Assembly: GCA_021390615.1 (NCBI GenBank)
Contig: JAJEJU010000025.1
Location: 1,116,001 to 1,180,000, forward strand
Origin: Rhodanobacteraceae bacterium ZG21-1
GTDB lineage: Bacteria; Pseudomonadota; Gammaproteobacteria; Xanthomonadales; Rhodanobacteraceae
Direction of reading: 5' to 3'
DNA length: 64,000 nucleotides
Position numbers and translations under genes: made by a program. Each line of letters opens with the position of its first letter. Position 1 is the first letter of the stretch. This document shows, piece by piece, positions 1-8,903 of this stretch. The notes under the pieces are model-generated. The model did no database searches, was not told the DNA's origin, and worked only from the letters and a program-made list of their open reading frames with translations.

Positions 1-556
1 CCTGGCCGTGATCGTCGATATTGGTGAAGCCGAGCACGTGCGCGGTGACTTCGCCGGACGGATAGAAGCGGCGGTATTCGCGCTGGCCGTTGACGCCCGG
101 GATGCCCAGATCGAGGATCGGCTGCGCCAGCGCCGGGTCCATCTGTCGGCGCAGATAGACGAACTCCTTCTCGGAGCGCTGCATCAGATACTGTTTCAGG
201 TCGTCGGCCGACAGGCCCAGCGCCTTGGCCAGCCGCGGCAGCTGATCCTCGTTATCGAGCAATTCCTGCGGATTGCCCCAGATCGACATCACCGGGGTGG
301 ACACCGCCAGCGGCTCGCCGTTGCGGTCGAAGATGGTGCCGCGCGACACCGGGATCGGCATCTCGCGCAGGATGCGCGCGTCGCCCTGCTCCTGATAGAA
401 GTGGCGATTCACCACCTGCAGGTCGAACGCCCGCGCCACCAGGCCCAGCGAGGCCACGCCCAGCACGCAGATCACCACCAGCAAGCGCCGACGCGGACTC
501 GGCCCGGCCTGGTGGCGGCGGCTGGAGCCACGGACGCTGTGTTCGCGCCAGCTCAT
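1..556 (-). CDS. ftsI: FtsI (PBP3) septal transpeptidase, N-terminal part only
   Basis: The minus strand stays open from the ATG at 556 to the window edge, about 185 residues. There is a basic N-terminus, one membrane segment (about residues 25-43), then the class B PBP dimerisation domain with the motif VSRGTIFDRNGEPLAVSTPV and, further on, EYRRFYPSGEVTAHVLGFTN. FtsI crosslinks septal peptidoglycan in the divisome. Its ATG overlaps the ftsL stop (ATGA), so the two are probably translationally coupled. The transpeptidase domain with its active-site serine lies outside the window. Identity rests on these motifs and the mraZ-rsmH-ftsL-ftsI order. Confidence 0.95.
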   Translation of the reverse strand, partial: MSWREHSVRGSSRRHQAGPSPRRRLLVVICVLGVASLGLVARAFDLQVVNRHFYQEQGDARILREMPIPVSRGTIFDRNGEPLAVSTPVMSIWGNPQELLDNEDQLPRLAKALGLSADDLKQYLMQRSEKEFVYLRRQMDPALAQPILDLGIPGVNGQREYRRFYPSGEVTAHVLGFTNIDDHGQ

Positions 557-825
557 TCGCGCACCAGCTGGATGTCTTGCGGGCGCGGCGTAATCATGCC
601 CAGCTTCTGCCGGGCAGCTTCGTCGATCACGCGCGGCTCGGCGAAAGTGGCCTGCTCGAGCTCGCCACGGCCGTATTCAATGTTGAGGTCGTCGTTCTCG
701 CTCTGCAGCCGGGTCAGCTCGACGAACAGCACGCGGCTCTCATGGCGCGTCCACACCACGCCGATCGCGCTCACCAGCACGGCGGCCAGCAACAGCAGCA
801 TGAAGGCGGCATTGAGCACCTTCAT
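553..825 (-). CDS. ftsL: Cell division protein FtsL
   Basis: A 90-residue bitopic protein: short cytoplasmic N-terminus, one hydrophobic helix (about residues 5-24) and a periplasmic heptad-rich coiled coil with [20 protein letters not shown]. This is the usual FtsL architecture and length. FtsL joins FtsB and FtsQ to regulate the FtsW-FtsI synthase at the septum. The ATG overlaps the rsmH stop and its own stop overlaps the ftsI start, giving a tightly coupled operon. FtsL sequences diverge widely, so position between rsmH and ftsI is the strongest evidence. Confidence 0.93.
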   Translation of the reverse strand: MKVLNAAFMLLLLAAVLVSAIGVVWTRHESRVLFVELTRLQSENDDLNIEYGRGELEQATFAEPRVIDEAARQKLGMITPRPQDIQLVRE

Positions 826-1766
826 GCCGAGGCCTCCGCTGGTGCCAATTTCTCCGCGACGCGCAGCACCGCCGAACGCGCCCGCGGGTTGGCCGCCAGT
901 TCCGCCTCGGAAGCGAATTGCGCCTTGCCCACCGGCGCCAGCCGCGCGGGCGCCGCAGCCACCGGCGGGCCGCGTCGACTGCCTTGCACACGACCGGAGT
1001 GGTCGCGAATGAACAGCTTGACCGCGCGATCTTCCAGCGAATGAAAGCTGATCACAGCCAGCCGGCCGCCAGGCTTGAGGCGTTCCAGCGCGGCGTCCAG
1101 GCCCTGCTGCAACGCAGCCAGTTCGCCGTTCACGCGGATGCGCAGGGCCTGAAAGCTGCGGGTGGCCGGGTGCTTGCCCGGTTCGCGACGCCCTACCACC
1201 CGTTCCACCAGGGCGGCCAGCTCGCCGGTACGGGCCAGCGGCTTCTCGCGACGCTGCTCGACGATGGCGCGGGCGATGCGCCGGCTGTGGCGCTCTTCGC
1301 CGAACTGCCAGAGCACGTCGGCGATCTCGCGCTCGTCCGCAGCGGCGAGGAAATCCGCGGCGCTTTCGCCCCGGCTGGTGTCCATGCGCATGTCCAGCGG
1401 CGCATCGGCCATGAAGCTGAAGCCGCGCGAGGCATCGTCGAGCTGGGGCGAGGAAACGCCCAAGTCGAGCAGGATGCCGTCCAGGCCTGGTGCGGTCTCG
1501 TCCCAGTCGGCCAGCGCGGCGAAGTTCTCGTGGCGGATCGACACGCGCGGATCGGCGGCGAATTCGGCCTGGGCGGCAGCGATGGCGGTCGGATCGCGGT
1601 CCATCAGCAGCAGGCGGCCGGTCGGCCCCAGACGCGACAATACGGCGCGTGCATGACCGCCGCGGCCAAACGTTCCATCGAGATAGCGCCCGCCCGTCTG
1701 CACGGCGAGACCCTCCACTGCTTCACCCAGCATCACCGGGATGTGCCGCAATTGCTGCTCGGCCAT
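822..1766 (-). CDS. rsmH: 16S rRNA (cytosine(1402)-N(4))-methyltransferase RsmH
   Basis: A 314-residue protein, near the E. coli RsmH length of 313. It begins with [13 protein letters not shown] and has the SAM-binding motif [18 protein letters not shown] near residues 30-47, then [15 protein letters not shown] and a C-terminal [15 protein letters not shown]. It N4-methylates C1402 in the ribosomal P site, with SAM as donor. A purine-rich GGGAG lies just upstream of the ATG. It is second in the division cluster, 49 bp after mraZ and overlapping ftsL. Confidence 0.97.
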   Translation of the reverse strand: MAEQQLRHIPVMLGEAVEGLAVQTGGRYLDGTFGRGGHARAVLSRLGPTGRLLLMDRDPTAIAAAQAEFAADPRVSIRHENFAALADWDETAPGLDGILLDLGVSSPQLDDASRGFSFMADAPLDMRMDTSRGESAADFLAAADEREIADVLWQFGEERHSRRIARAIVEQRREKPLARTGELAALVERVVGRREPGKHPATRSFQALRIRVNGELAALQQGLDAALERLKPGGRLAVISFHSLEDRAVKLFIRDHSGRVQGSRRGPPVAAAPARLAPVGKAQFASEAELAANPRARSAVLRVAEKLAPAEASA

Positions 1767-1815
1767 GCCGCACTCCCGCTCCCGTCCCGCTGCTCCAGCC
1801 CCGACCTATCGCCGG

Positions 1816-2262
1816 TTAGAGGTGCAGCTCCGCCATCTCATCGCTGATCTGGTCCTCGCCGATCGTCTGGCGGATCTTGGCCAGATGCGCCTGTTCACTC
1901 CAAAGCTCGAATTTGTTGCCCATGCCGAGCAACACCGCCTTCTTCTCGATGCCTGCCGCAGCGCGCTGGCTAGCCGGCAGCAGGATCCGCGCAGCGCCAT
2001 CCGGCTCGACCTGGGCCGCGGCACCGACCAGCTTCATCTGCATGTCCCGATGCGCCGTCTTGACCTTGGGCAGGGCATTCACCTGATCGCGCACCTGCTC
2101 CCACTCGGCCTGCGGAAACAGCCAGAGGCAGCCCGACTCGAAGGGGTTGTAGGTGATCACCAGTCGATTGGCGCACGCGCCCGCCACCAGCTCCCGATAA
2201 GCCGTCGGGATGGTCAGACGACCTTTGTCGTCCACGGTGATGGCGGTCTCGCCCTGAAACAC
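1816..2262 (-). CDS. mraZ: Division/cell-wall cluster transcriptional regulator MraZ
   Basis: An AbrB-like double-SWIB protein of about 148 residues. The family normally starts MFRG and here the matching residues are [19 protein letters not shown], so I place the start at the GTG at 2262. An upstream in-frame GTG at 2289 would add nine non-conserved residues and sits inside the operator. The second DxxGR motif is [12 protein letters not shown], and NKFELWSEQ near the C-terminus is typical. MraZ binds repeated TGGG boxes in its own promoter and represses the cluster; those boxes are present upstream. Confidence 0.95.
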   Translation of the reverse strand: MFQGETAITVDDKGRLTIPTAYRELVAGACANRLVITYNPFESGCLWLFPQAEWEQVRDQVNALPKVKTAHRDMQMKLVGAAAQVEPDGAARILLPASQRAAAGIEKKAVLLGMGNKFELWSEQAHLAKIRQTIGEDQISDEMAELHL

Positions 2263-2274
2263 GACGTGATGAGC

Positions 2275-2308
2275 TCCACAAAAACCCACGATTTAACACC
2301 GGAGCCCA
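2275..2308 (-). promoter_or_regulatory. MraZ operator: four TGGG-type boxes at 10-bp phase
   Basis: On the minus strand the tetramers TGGG (2305-2308), TGTT (2295-2298), TGGG (2285-2288) and TGGA (2275-2278) recur at exactly 10-bp intervals, one per helical turn. This matches the known MraZ operator of three to four TGGG-type boxes separated by short spacers. Two boxes are perfect and two degenerate. The promoter-proximal box overlaps the -10 hexamer, which fits autorepression. Confidence 0.85.
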
Positions 2309-2336
2309 CGATAGTCTCGCGTCCTGAGACTGTCAA
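2308..2336 (-). promoter_or_regulatory. Promoter of the mraZ operon (sigma70-like)
   Basis: On the minus strand TTGACA (2331-2336) is followed by a 17-bp spacer and TATCGT (2308-2313). The -35 is a consensus match and the spacing ideal. It reads into mraZ through the MraZ boxes and is the clearest sigma70 promoter seen in the window. Confidence 0.8.
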
Positions 2337-2522
2337 GCGAATTTCGCTTGTGAATCAAGGAGAAAGGCGAAGAAGTGGCCGCATTTCCAGCCTTTTGTAA
2401 GAAAAGCCATTAATGTCTTTGAATCAAAGGCATTTTTCCCTGAGCAGCGCCCACCAAACGCACCCGCCAGACACCAGAACGCGGCAGCCAAGTGGCTCTC
2501 GGCGCAAACAAATGCCCCGCCC

Positions 2523-2547
2523 GCCGCCCAGAACATGAACGGGCGGC
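2523..2547 (-). terminator. Possible terminator after the RNase P RNA gene
   Basis: A 7-bp perfect GC stem (2523-2529 with 2541-2547, 11-nt loop) lies 20-45 bp beyond the 3' end of the minus-strand RNase P RNA. A weak T-containing stretch follows on that strand. The remaining spacer (2341-2522) up to the mraZ promoter holds nothing else I recognise. Weak because there is no clean T-run. Confidence 0.35.
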
Positions 2548-2565
2548 AGACGAGGCTCTTTGAGT

Positions 2566-2937
<372 letters not shown>

Positions 2938-3067
2938 CCTTATTGTAACCCCGCGCGCGCCAGCCGGGCCACGACCGTATCGGCCGAGCGCCGGCACAAG
3001 CAGTTCCCATCAGCTTGTGGATACCCTACGCCCTCGCCCGAATCGGGCCGGATCGCCGGGGTCACGC

Positions 3068-3817
3068 ATGCCACGTCTTGTTCGCCTTGCCTTGCGCTGG
3101 CTCGCCCGGACGCTTATCGCATGCATCGCACTGTTGCTGACCTACACCCTCGCCATGCTGGTGCTGGGTCTGGCGCCCGCGCATCCGGACTGGCGCATGC
3201 CGGCACAAGGCACCACGGTCTGGCTGACCACCAACGGCGTGCATGCCGCCCTGGTGCTGCCGAGCCAGGACGGCGAGACTCGCTGGAACAGCCTGTTCCC
3301 GCCAGCCAACACGGCAGCGCCCGCCCGATCCGGCAAGCATTCCATGATGAGTATCGGCTGGGGCGACCGCAGCTTTTTTCTCAACGTGCCTGATTGGAAC
3401 AAGCTTCGGCCGTCGATCGCGATCTACGCGCTGTCCGGGATGGATGGCACCGTATTGCACGTGGAATATGTCGATCCGCCGACGCCATCCAAGGACGCCA
3501 TACCGATCAGGCTTTCCGCCGAGGCCTACGCGCGGCTGACTGCTTATATCCTCGCCAGCACACGTACCGACTCCAGCGGCAAGGCCATCGTCATCGCCGG
3601 ACACGCCTACGGCGACGGCGATGCCTTCTACGAAGCCAACGGGCGCTACACTCCTTTCACCACCTGCAATCAGTGGGTACGCAATGCGCTGGACGCCGCC
3701 GGCGTGCGCACGGCCTGGTGGTCACCGCTGGATGTCCCGCTGTTCTGGCAACTGCGACACGCCACTCCGCCCGTCGAGCCGGATCGGAAAGCCGATGAGC
3801 CAGCAGCTCCGCAGTGA
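3068..3817 (+). CDS. DUF2459 / TIGR02117 family membrane-anchored protein
   Basis: The reading frame is open further upstream through the RNase P RNA, but the protein proper starts at the ATG at 3068 (249 residues), where an N-terminal helix (about residues 10-33) begins. The segment WLTTNGVHAALVLP is typical of this uncharacterised family, as are GWGDRSFFLNVPDW and the cysteine region FTTCNQWVRNALDAAG. The TCNQW motif resembles papain-like or NlpC-like cysteine sites, but function is unknown. Transcribed alone, divergent from rnpB and convergent with rsmI. Confidence 0.8.
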   Translation: MPRLVRLALRWLARTLIACIALLLTYTLAMLVLGLAPAHPDWRMPAQGTTVWLTTNGVHAALVLPSQDGETRWNSLFPPANTAAPARSGKHSMMSIGWGDRSFFLNVPDWNKLRPSIAIYALSGMDGTVLHVEYVDPPTPSKDAIPIRLSAEAYARLTAYILASTRTDSSGKAIVIAGHAYGDGDAFYEANGRYTPFTTCNQWVRNALDAAGVRTAWWSPLDVPLFWQLRHATPPVEPDRKADEPAAPQ

Positions 3818-3823
3818 CGCCCA

Positions 3824-4651
3824 TCAGGCCTCGTAGAGTGCCTTGCGCGGCGCTCCGCTGATGGTCGCCGCCAGCTTGGCCGCCTTGGCCGGCGGCAGCT
3901 CTTCGCGCAGGATGGCGAAGATACGCCGCCCCTCGATCAGACGCGCATCAACCTCCTCGCCGCAACCGGCCACCAGCACCACGCACTCGCCGCGCTGCTG
4001 ATCGGGATCGCCCGCTACCCGATCGGCGAGAGCCTCCAACGGCTCGCCAAGTACGGTCTCGAACAGCTTGGTCAACTCGCGGGCAAGCACCGCCTCGCGC
4101 TCGCCCCCGAACACCTCGCGCATGTCGGCCAGACATTCAGAGATCCGGTGCGAGGACTCATAGAAGATCAGAGTCCGACGATCGGCAGCCAGCTCCTGCA
4201 GGCGCGACCGCCGGGCTGCCGACTTCGGCGGCAGAAATCCTTCGAATACGAAACGATCGCTGGGCAACCCGGCTACCGAGAGGGCGGCGATCGCGGCGCA
4301 GGCGCCAGGCACCGGGATGCAGCGGATGCCGGCAGCACGCGCCGCACGCACCAGCCTGAAACCAGGATCGCTGATCAGCGGCGTGCCGGCGTCGGAAATC
4401 AAGGCGACCGACTCGCCCTCTTGCATGCGCCGCACGATGGCGTCGACCGCCTCACGCTCGTTGTGCTCATGCAAGGCCGTCAAAGGCGTTGCCACATTGT
4501 GCTGCAGCAACAGCTGACGGCTGTGCCGGGTATCTTCGGCAGCGATCAGCGCCACCGAACGCAAGGTGTCGATGGCACGCGCGGAGAAATCGTCCCGGTG
4601 GCCGATCGGGGTCGCGACCACCCACAGGCAGCCGGCTGAGGCAGAGAGCAT
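3824..4651 (-). CDS. rsmI: 16S rRNA (cytidine(1402)-2'-O)-methyltransferase RsmI
   Basis: The start is the ATG at 4651, preceded by AGGATAGACAG, giving 275 residues against 286 in E. coli; an upstream extension lacks family features. The SAM-dependent tetrapyrrole/RsmI fold is shown by LWVVATPIGHRDDFSARAID, EDTRHSRQLL, VALISDAGTPLISDPGFRLV and GFLPPKSAARRSRL. It 2'-O-methylates C1402, the nucleotide RsmH also modifies, so both enzymes for m4Cm1402 are within 3 kb. It diverges from lpoA, the conserved arrangement in gamma-proteobacteria. Confidence 0.96.
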   Translation of the reverse strand: MLSASAGCLWVVATPIGHRDDFSARAIDTLRSVALIAAEDTRHSRQLLLQHNVATPLTALHEHNEREAVDAIVRRMQEGESVALISDAGTPLISDPGFRLVRAARAAGIRCIPVPGACAAIAALSVAGLPSDRFVFEGFLPPKSAARRSRLQELAADRRTLIFYESSHRISECLADMREVFGGEREAVLARELTKLFETVLGEPLEALADRVAGDPDQQRGECVVLVAGCGEEVDARLIEGRRIFAILREELPPAKAAKLAATISGAPRKALYEA

Positions 4652-4743
4652 CTGTCTATCCTGTCGCCGCGTAGCGGCCGTGTGATCGGCTATGATCGCG
4701 CACACTGACTTTTGATGACACTCGTCGACGTAAAGGGATTTCC

Positions 4744-6588
4744 ATGCGCCGGTCTCGCGCCGCAGGCATTGGCCTGCTGTCTGCCCTCCTGCTTAGCGGA
4801 TGCCTGCCATCCGTGGTGCCACTGACGCCGGCAGAAATCAGCGCCACCAAGAACGCCGAGGCCATGGCTCGCGAGGGACGTCTGGACCAGGCGGCCCAGG
4901 CTTATCTGGTACTGGCGTCGCAAGCCCCCAGCCACGGCGACCACTATCGACTGCTGGCGGCCGAGGCCTGGCGCCAGGAAGGTCAACTGGATCGCGCCGC
5001 ACCGGTGCTCGCCCTCATCAAACGCGAGAAACTGGCCGAGGACGAGCCCGTGCGCCTGGACCTGCTGCGCGCGGAACTGGCCTTGAAAAGCGGCGACGCG
5101 CAGAGCGCCCTGCAGCTCACCACGCAACCGACTGTTTACGTTCCGGCACCGCTGCAGCTGCGCCTGCTCGAACTGCGGGCCCGAGCCATGGCGGCCAGCG
5201 GCGACAACTGGGGGGCGGCCCGCACGCGCGTGGAGATGGATGCCCGCCTCGAGGGATTGGACCGCACGCAGAACCGCAATCAGATCGTCGACCTGCTCGC
5301 CAAGCTCGGCGCAGACCCGCTGAAGCAGCGGGCCGCGGCGATGAAGCCGGACGATCGCATGTCGCCCTGGATCGACGAGGCATTGGCCCGACTCGGCGTT
5401 GCCGTGGCTCACGCGCAGCCGACGCTTGGACAGCCGGTCGGCACCCTGATCCCGGGCGCGGACGCGAATGTGCGCGAAGGCTTCAAGATGCCTCCGCAGG
5501 TCGCCCTGCTGCTCCCGGTCGGCGGCGCCACCGCCGCCGCCAGCAACACGATCCGCGAAGGCTTCTTCGCCGCCTACGCGGACTCCAGCAAAAATCATGC
5601 GCCGCGCGCCGAGGTGCGCATGTACGACAGCGGCGGCAGCGGCACGAGCGCCATCAAGGCTTATCAACAGGCGGTCGCCGATGGAGCGCAGCTGGTGGTC
5701 GGCCCGCTGACCCGCAGCGAAGTGGCCGCCGTGCTGAGTCAGGCCCAGTTGCCCGTGCCCGTGCTTTCGCTGAATCATCCCGACAACAAGAACCTGCCTG
5801 CGAACGGCACCAGCGAGTTCGGCCTGCTACCCGAAACCGAAGGCGCCCAGGCCGCCGATCACATGGTGGAACGGGGCATTCGCAACGCCTATGTGCTGAT
5901 TTCGGGCGACGATTTCGCCCAACGTGCCGCCAGCGCCTTCAAGGCCGAGTTGGCGGCACGCGGCGGCCAGGTGCAGGGCAGCGCACAGCTCAGCGCCGGC
6001 AGCGTGAACTATTCGTCGGCAATCAAGGGTTTGCAGATCGGCCAGTCGGCCGGTGACGCCGGCATCTTCATCAGCATGCGCCCGCAGCAGGCCCGCCTGC
6101 TTCTGCCGCAGCTGCAGGTGGCCAACGTCAAGCTGCCGATGTTCGCCACTTCGCACGTCTACGCCGGCGTCGAGGATCCTAGCGCCGACAACGATCTGGA
6201 AGGCCTCGAGTTCTGCGACGCACCATGGCTGTTCGATGCGCAGCCCGGCCTGCCAAGCCATGCCGATATTGCCATACAGCTGCCCGAAACCAAGGGAGTG
6301 TCTGCACGCCTGTTTGCCTTCGGCATGGATGCGTGGAATCTGGCGCCCTATCTCGACTGGTTGCGCGCGCATCCCGGCAGCTATCTCCCAGGCGCCAGCG
6401 GCCAGCTGACGGCCGACCAATTTGGTCGCATACGGCGGGTTCTGGTGTGGGCAAAATTCCAGGGCGGCGTTGCGCATCCGCTCAGCGGCAGCCTGCAGAT
6501 GGATGACGTGCCGGCCAGTGCCCCGCCCGTGGATGACGGCACAAGCGCACCGCCACCCGACAACGGCGGCACCTCGACCAAGCACTGA
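4744..6588 (+). CDS. lpoA: Penicillin-binding protein activator LpoA-like lipoprotein
   Basis: A 614-residue lipoprotein with a signal peptide ending in the lipobox LLSGC (Cys20). The N-terminal half is helical and TPR-like (alanine/leucine-rich, roughly 30-220). The C-terminal half is a periplasmic-binding-protein fold with VALLLPVGGATAAASNTIRE, MYDSGGSG and VVGPLTRSEVAAVL. LpoA reaches from the outer membrane to activate PBP1A. The gene is divergent from rsmI and its stop overlaps the yraN ATG (TGATG), the usual rsmI/lpoA/yraN arrangement. Confidence 0.93.
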   Translation: MRRSRAAGIGLLSALLLSGCLPSVVPLTPAEISATKNAEAMAREGRLDQAAQAYLVLASQAPSHGDHYRLLAAEAWRQEGQLDRAAPVLALIKREKLAEDEPVRLDLLRAELALKSGDAQSALQLTTQPTVYVPAPLQLRLLELRARAMAASGDNWGAARTRVEMDARLEGLDRTQNRNQIVDLLAKLGADPLKQRAAAMKPDDRMSPWIDEALARLGVAVAHAQPTLGQPVGTLIPGADANVREGFKMPPQVALLLPVGGATAAASNTIREGFFAAYADSSKNHAPRAEVRMYDSGGSGTSAIKAYQQAVADGAQLVVGPLTRSEVAAVLSQAQLPVPVLSLNHPDNKNLPANGTSEFGLLPETEGAQAADHMVERGIRNAYVLISGDDFAQRAASAFKAELAARGGQVQGSAQLSAGSVNYSSAIKGLQIGQSAGDAGIFISMRPQQARLLLPQLQVANVKLPMFATSHVYAGVEDPSADNDLEGLEFCDAPWLFDAQPGLPSHADIAIQLPETKGVSARLFAFGMDAWNLAPYLDWLRAHPGSYLPGASGQLTADQFGRIRRVLVWAKFQGGVAHPLSGSLQMDDVPASAPPVDDGTSAPPPDNGGTSTKH

Positions 6589-6944
6589 TGCGTACAACGG
6601 GCCACACCTTCGAGCAGCGCGCATTGACCGAACTGGAACGCGCCGGCCTGAAGCTGCTGACACGCAACTACGCCACGCGTTTCGGTGAACTCGATCTGGT
6701 CATGCTGGAGCGCAACATCGTGGTGTTCGTTGAAGTGCGCTACCGTCGGCAGGCCGCTCAAGGAGATGCAGCCGCTTCCATCACGGCTAGCAAGAAGGAG
6801 AAGCTGATCAAGACGGCCTCCAACTGGCTGGCCGCGCATCCCTCGCGAGCTGGCGCCGAGTGCCGCTTCGACGTGATAACTTACGATGGCCCGCCTGAAA
6901 ACGCCTGTTGCAACTGGCTTCGAGGCGCGTTCGAGGCAGCGTAA
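6588..6944 (+). CDS. yraN: UPF0102 (YraN) nuclease-fold protein
   Basis: 118 residues with the YraN hallmarks: GHTFEQRALTELERAGLKLL, NYATRFGELDLVM (the G-E-x-D-L motif of a restriction-endonuclease-like fold), then VFVEVRYRR and the lysine-rich SKKEKLIKTASNWL. The role is not firmly established; a DNA-processing nuclease is predicted. It is coupled to lpoA by a one-base TGATG overlap. Confidence 0.93.
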   Translation: MRTTGHTFEQRALTELERAGLKLLTRNYATRFGELDLVMLERNIVVFVEVRYRRQAAQGDAAASITASKKEKLIKTASNWLAAHPSRAGAECRFDVITYDGPPENACCNWLRGAFEAA

Positions 6945-7045
6945 AATCCAGCGGGGCGGTCCACTGGCGAAATCCGGTGCATTGCGTCACAATCATAGGT
7001 GCAGGTGATTTAGGGGCATCCCCGACGGGTATTTGTCGGCCGAAG

Positions 7046-7071
7046 AAACAAGCGCTTGAGTGCGCTTGTTT
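7046..7071 (+). terminator. 10-bp inverted repeat: end of lpoA-yraN or operator of the T4SS promoter
   Basis: AAACAAGCGC (7046-7055) and its exact reverse complement (7062-7071) flank the hexamer TTGAGT. With A residues before and T residues after, it could be a bidirectional terminator for lpoA-yraN. Alternatively the loop TTGAGT is a -35 element, since TACAGT lies 18 bp downstream (7080-7085); the repeat would then be an operator over the -35 of a promoter reading into the T4SS genes. Both readings fit, and short T-runs make neither certain. Confidence 0.5.
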
Positions 7072-7079
7072 GTCGGGCG

Positions 7080-7429
7080 TACAGTGGGGCTGACTTGCAA
7101 GTTGAGGGTGGTCGCCGGACACAAGCGACCCGCCTAGACAGGGAGTGAGAATGGAAGCGAAACGTTGTGCATTGCGGGGGCCCACGGCCCCTATGTCAGC
7201 TATGGCCCGCCAGATGGGGACTGGCGCGATCCTTGCTGGCTTTTTTTCGTCTGCTCTCAGGCAGTCGCCGTACCTACGGCAGGGGCAATTCTTTCAGTCA
7301 CGTTGAACCGTTGCCGGATAGCCGGCCACGAGATGACGCACGTGTCCTGGTTTCAGGCGTGTCATGGAAAGCAAACGTTCCCCTGTTCGAATCCGACCAT
7401 CCATTTATCTTGCGGGTACTGACGTGAAA
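7080..7429 (+). promoter_or_regulatory. Structured leader ahead of the virB operon
   Basis: No convincing gene lies between yraN and virB7. The stretch contains a perfect GC hairpin (GGGGCC 7177-7182 with GGCCCC 7186-7191). It also has GCCAG (7209-7213), which can pair either with CTGGC at 7221-7225 or with CTGGC at 7236-7240 directly before seven T residues (7241-7247). That is the form of an attenuator with two alternative stems. Small open frames here (for example 7165-7422) match nothing I know. The regulatory role is inference from structure only. Confidence 0.4.
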
Positions 7430-7927
7430 ATGGCTTTTGCAAAGCGGGTCTTCTTGAAACGTGCATTGGTCGGCGCCCTGCTGCTGACGGTCCTGGCCCT
7501 TGTGGGCTGCGGTACGCCTCCAGCCAAGGATTACGGCGGCTCTTGGAAGCCGGTCAACCGGTTCCAGGACGAGACCACCGCCATACCGCTCAATGAGACT
7601 TATCAGTACTTCGCCGCGCCGATGGACCGCACGCTGAAGAACATGCTGAGCCGCTGGGCGCAGGACACAGGCATGAAGCTCTCCTATGGCATCGCGGAGG
7701 ACTACACCCTGTTCACCCCGGTCGGCCAGATCCATACGGCGAACGGACGGGAAGCCACCGCGCAGCTGAGCTCCATCTACGCGCAGGAAGGGGTGTCCGT
7801 CTCGATCAGCGGCAACCAGATCATCGTCAGCCAGGCCGCCGCAACGACGCCCGAGGCCCCGGCCGACACCGCGGTTTCGAATGCTTCCAAGGCTGGCGCC
7901 CCAGCCAATCCGAACTCCAAGCCATGA
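7430..7927 (+). CDS. virB7: VirB7 outer-membrane lipoprotein with N0-like domain (X-T4SS)
   Basis: 165 residues. A signal peptide ends in the lipobox LVGC (Cys27), followed by GTPPAKDYGGSWKPVN and the TAIPLNE segment that in Xanthomonas VirB7 docks on VirB9. Residues about 55-135 (YFAAPMDRTLKNMLSRWAQ onward) resemble the N0/secretin-and-TonB domain that distinguishes X-T4SS VirB7 from the short Agrobacterium protein. I use the ATG at 7430; a GTG six bases upstream is possible. First gene of the virB operon; forms the outer ring of the core complex with VirB9 and VirB10. Confidence 0.88.
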   Translation: MAFAKRVFLKRALVGALLLTVLALVGCGTPPAKDYGGSWKPVNRFQDETTAIPLNETYQYFAAPMDRTLKNMLSRWAQDTGMKLSYGIAEDYTLFTPVGQIHTANGREATAQLSSIYAQEGVSVSISGNQIIVSQAAATTPEAPADTAVSNASKAGAPANPNSKP

Positions 7928-7970
7928 CCACTAGGGAATTTGCCGTGACAACCGATCTGGGGCTTTACTG

Positions 7971-8903
7971 ATGGCCGTCAAGAAATCCAGCCAGAAAATC
8001 GACGAGGCCGTCAACAAGTCGGTTAATTTCGAGGTGAGCATCGCCGACATCGCCAAGCGGAGTGAGCGTCGTGCGTGGTGGGTCGCAATTGTGGCCATCG
8101 TGATGGCACTGATCCTGCTTGGCGGCTACTTCTACATGCTCCCCTTGAAGGAAAAAGTGCCGTATGTGGTCATGGCTGACGCTTATACGGGCACCAGCTC
8201 GCTGGCGCGCCTGACCGAGGACTTCACCAATCGCAGCATCAGCACCAGCGAGGCGCTCAGCCGCAGCAACATCGCCCACTTCATCCTGGCGCGCGAATCC
8301 TATGATTCCGCCACGCTGAACACGCATGACTGGGTCACGGTGATGACCATGTCCGCGCTGTCGCGCGATGTGTTCGGCCCCTACCAGGCGTTGATGTCCA
8401 GCATCAATCCGGACAACCCTTATAAGGTCTACGGCAAAAGACAGGCGATTCGGGTCAAGATCTCCAGCATTCAATTGAGCGGCAACAGTGGCGTGAACAG
8501 CTCCAGCAAGGGCGCCACCGTGCGCTTTCAGCGCAGCCTGTACAACAAGGAAACCGGCTATACCCAGCCGATCGACAGCAAGATCGCCACGCTGAGCTAT
8601 ACGTATCGGCCAGAGCTGCAGATGGACGATCAGTCTCGCATCGAGAACCCGCTCGGCTTCCAGGTCATGGAATATCGCGTCGACAACGATTACGCCTCGC
8701 CGCCGCCGCCTGAGTCACAGGGTGACGCGTCGCAGGCCGCCCAGCCCGCCGCCGGCGTGCCACCGGCCCAGCCCGCCACCAGCGCAACTGCGCCTGCGGC
8801 CGGCCAGGTCATCAGCGTGCCCCAGCCGCCGAATCTTGATTCAAACGCCACCCGCCAAGGAGCTCCTGTGCCTACATCGACCAATGGAGCAGGCCGCCCA
8901 TGA
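7971..8903 (+). CDS. virB8: VirB8 inner-membrane T4SS component
   Basis: 310 residues: a cytoplasmic N-terminus, one membrane helix (about 40-60, WVAIVAIVMALILLGGYFYM), then a periplasmic NTF2-like domain with KEKVPYVVMADAYTG, SRSNIAHFILARESYD and the conserved NPLGFQVMEYRVDND. A Pro/Ala-rich tail of about 70 residues (from 245) extends beyond the usual VirB8 length of about 240. VirB8 is an assembly factor of the inner-membrane complex. Its stop overlaps the virB9 ATG by four bases. Confidence 0.93.
   Translation: MAVKKSSQKIDEAVNKSVNFEVSIADIAKRSERRAWWVAIVAIVMALILLGGYFYMLPLKEKVPYVVMADAYTGTSSLARLTEDFTNRSISTSEALSRSNIAHFILARESYDSATLNTHDWVTVMTMSALSRDVFGPYQALMSSINPDNPYKVYGKRQAIRVKISSIQLSGNSGVNSSSKGATVRFQRSLYNKETGYTQPIDSKIATLSYTYRPELQMDDQSRIENPLGFQVMEYRVDNDYASPPPPESQGDASQAAQPAAGVPPAQPATSATAPAAGQVISVPQPPNLDSNATRQGAPVPTSTNGAGRP

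Noticed and set aside
7364-7412. Possible tRNA 3' part (GTTCGAATCC)
   Set aside because: The T-arm stems do not pair and no acceptor, D or anticodon arms are present nearby.
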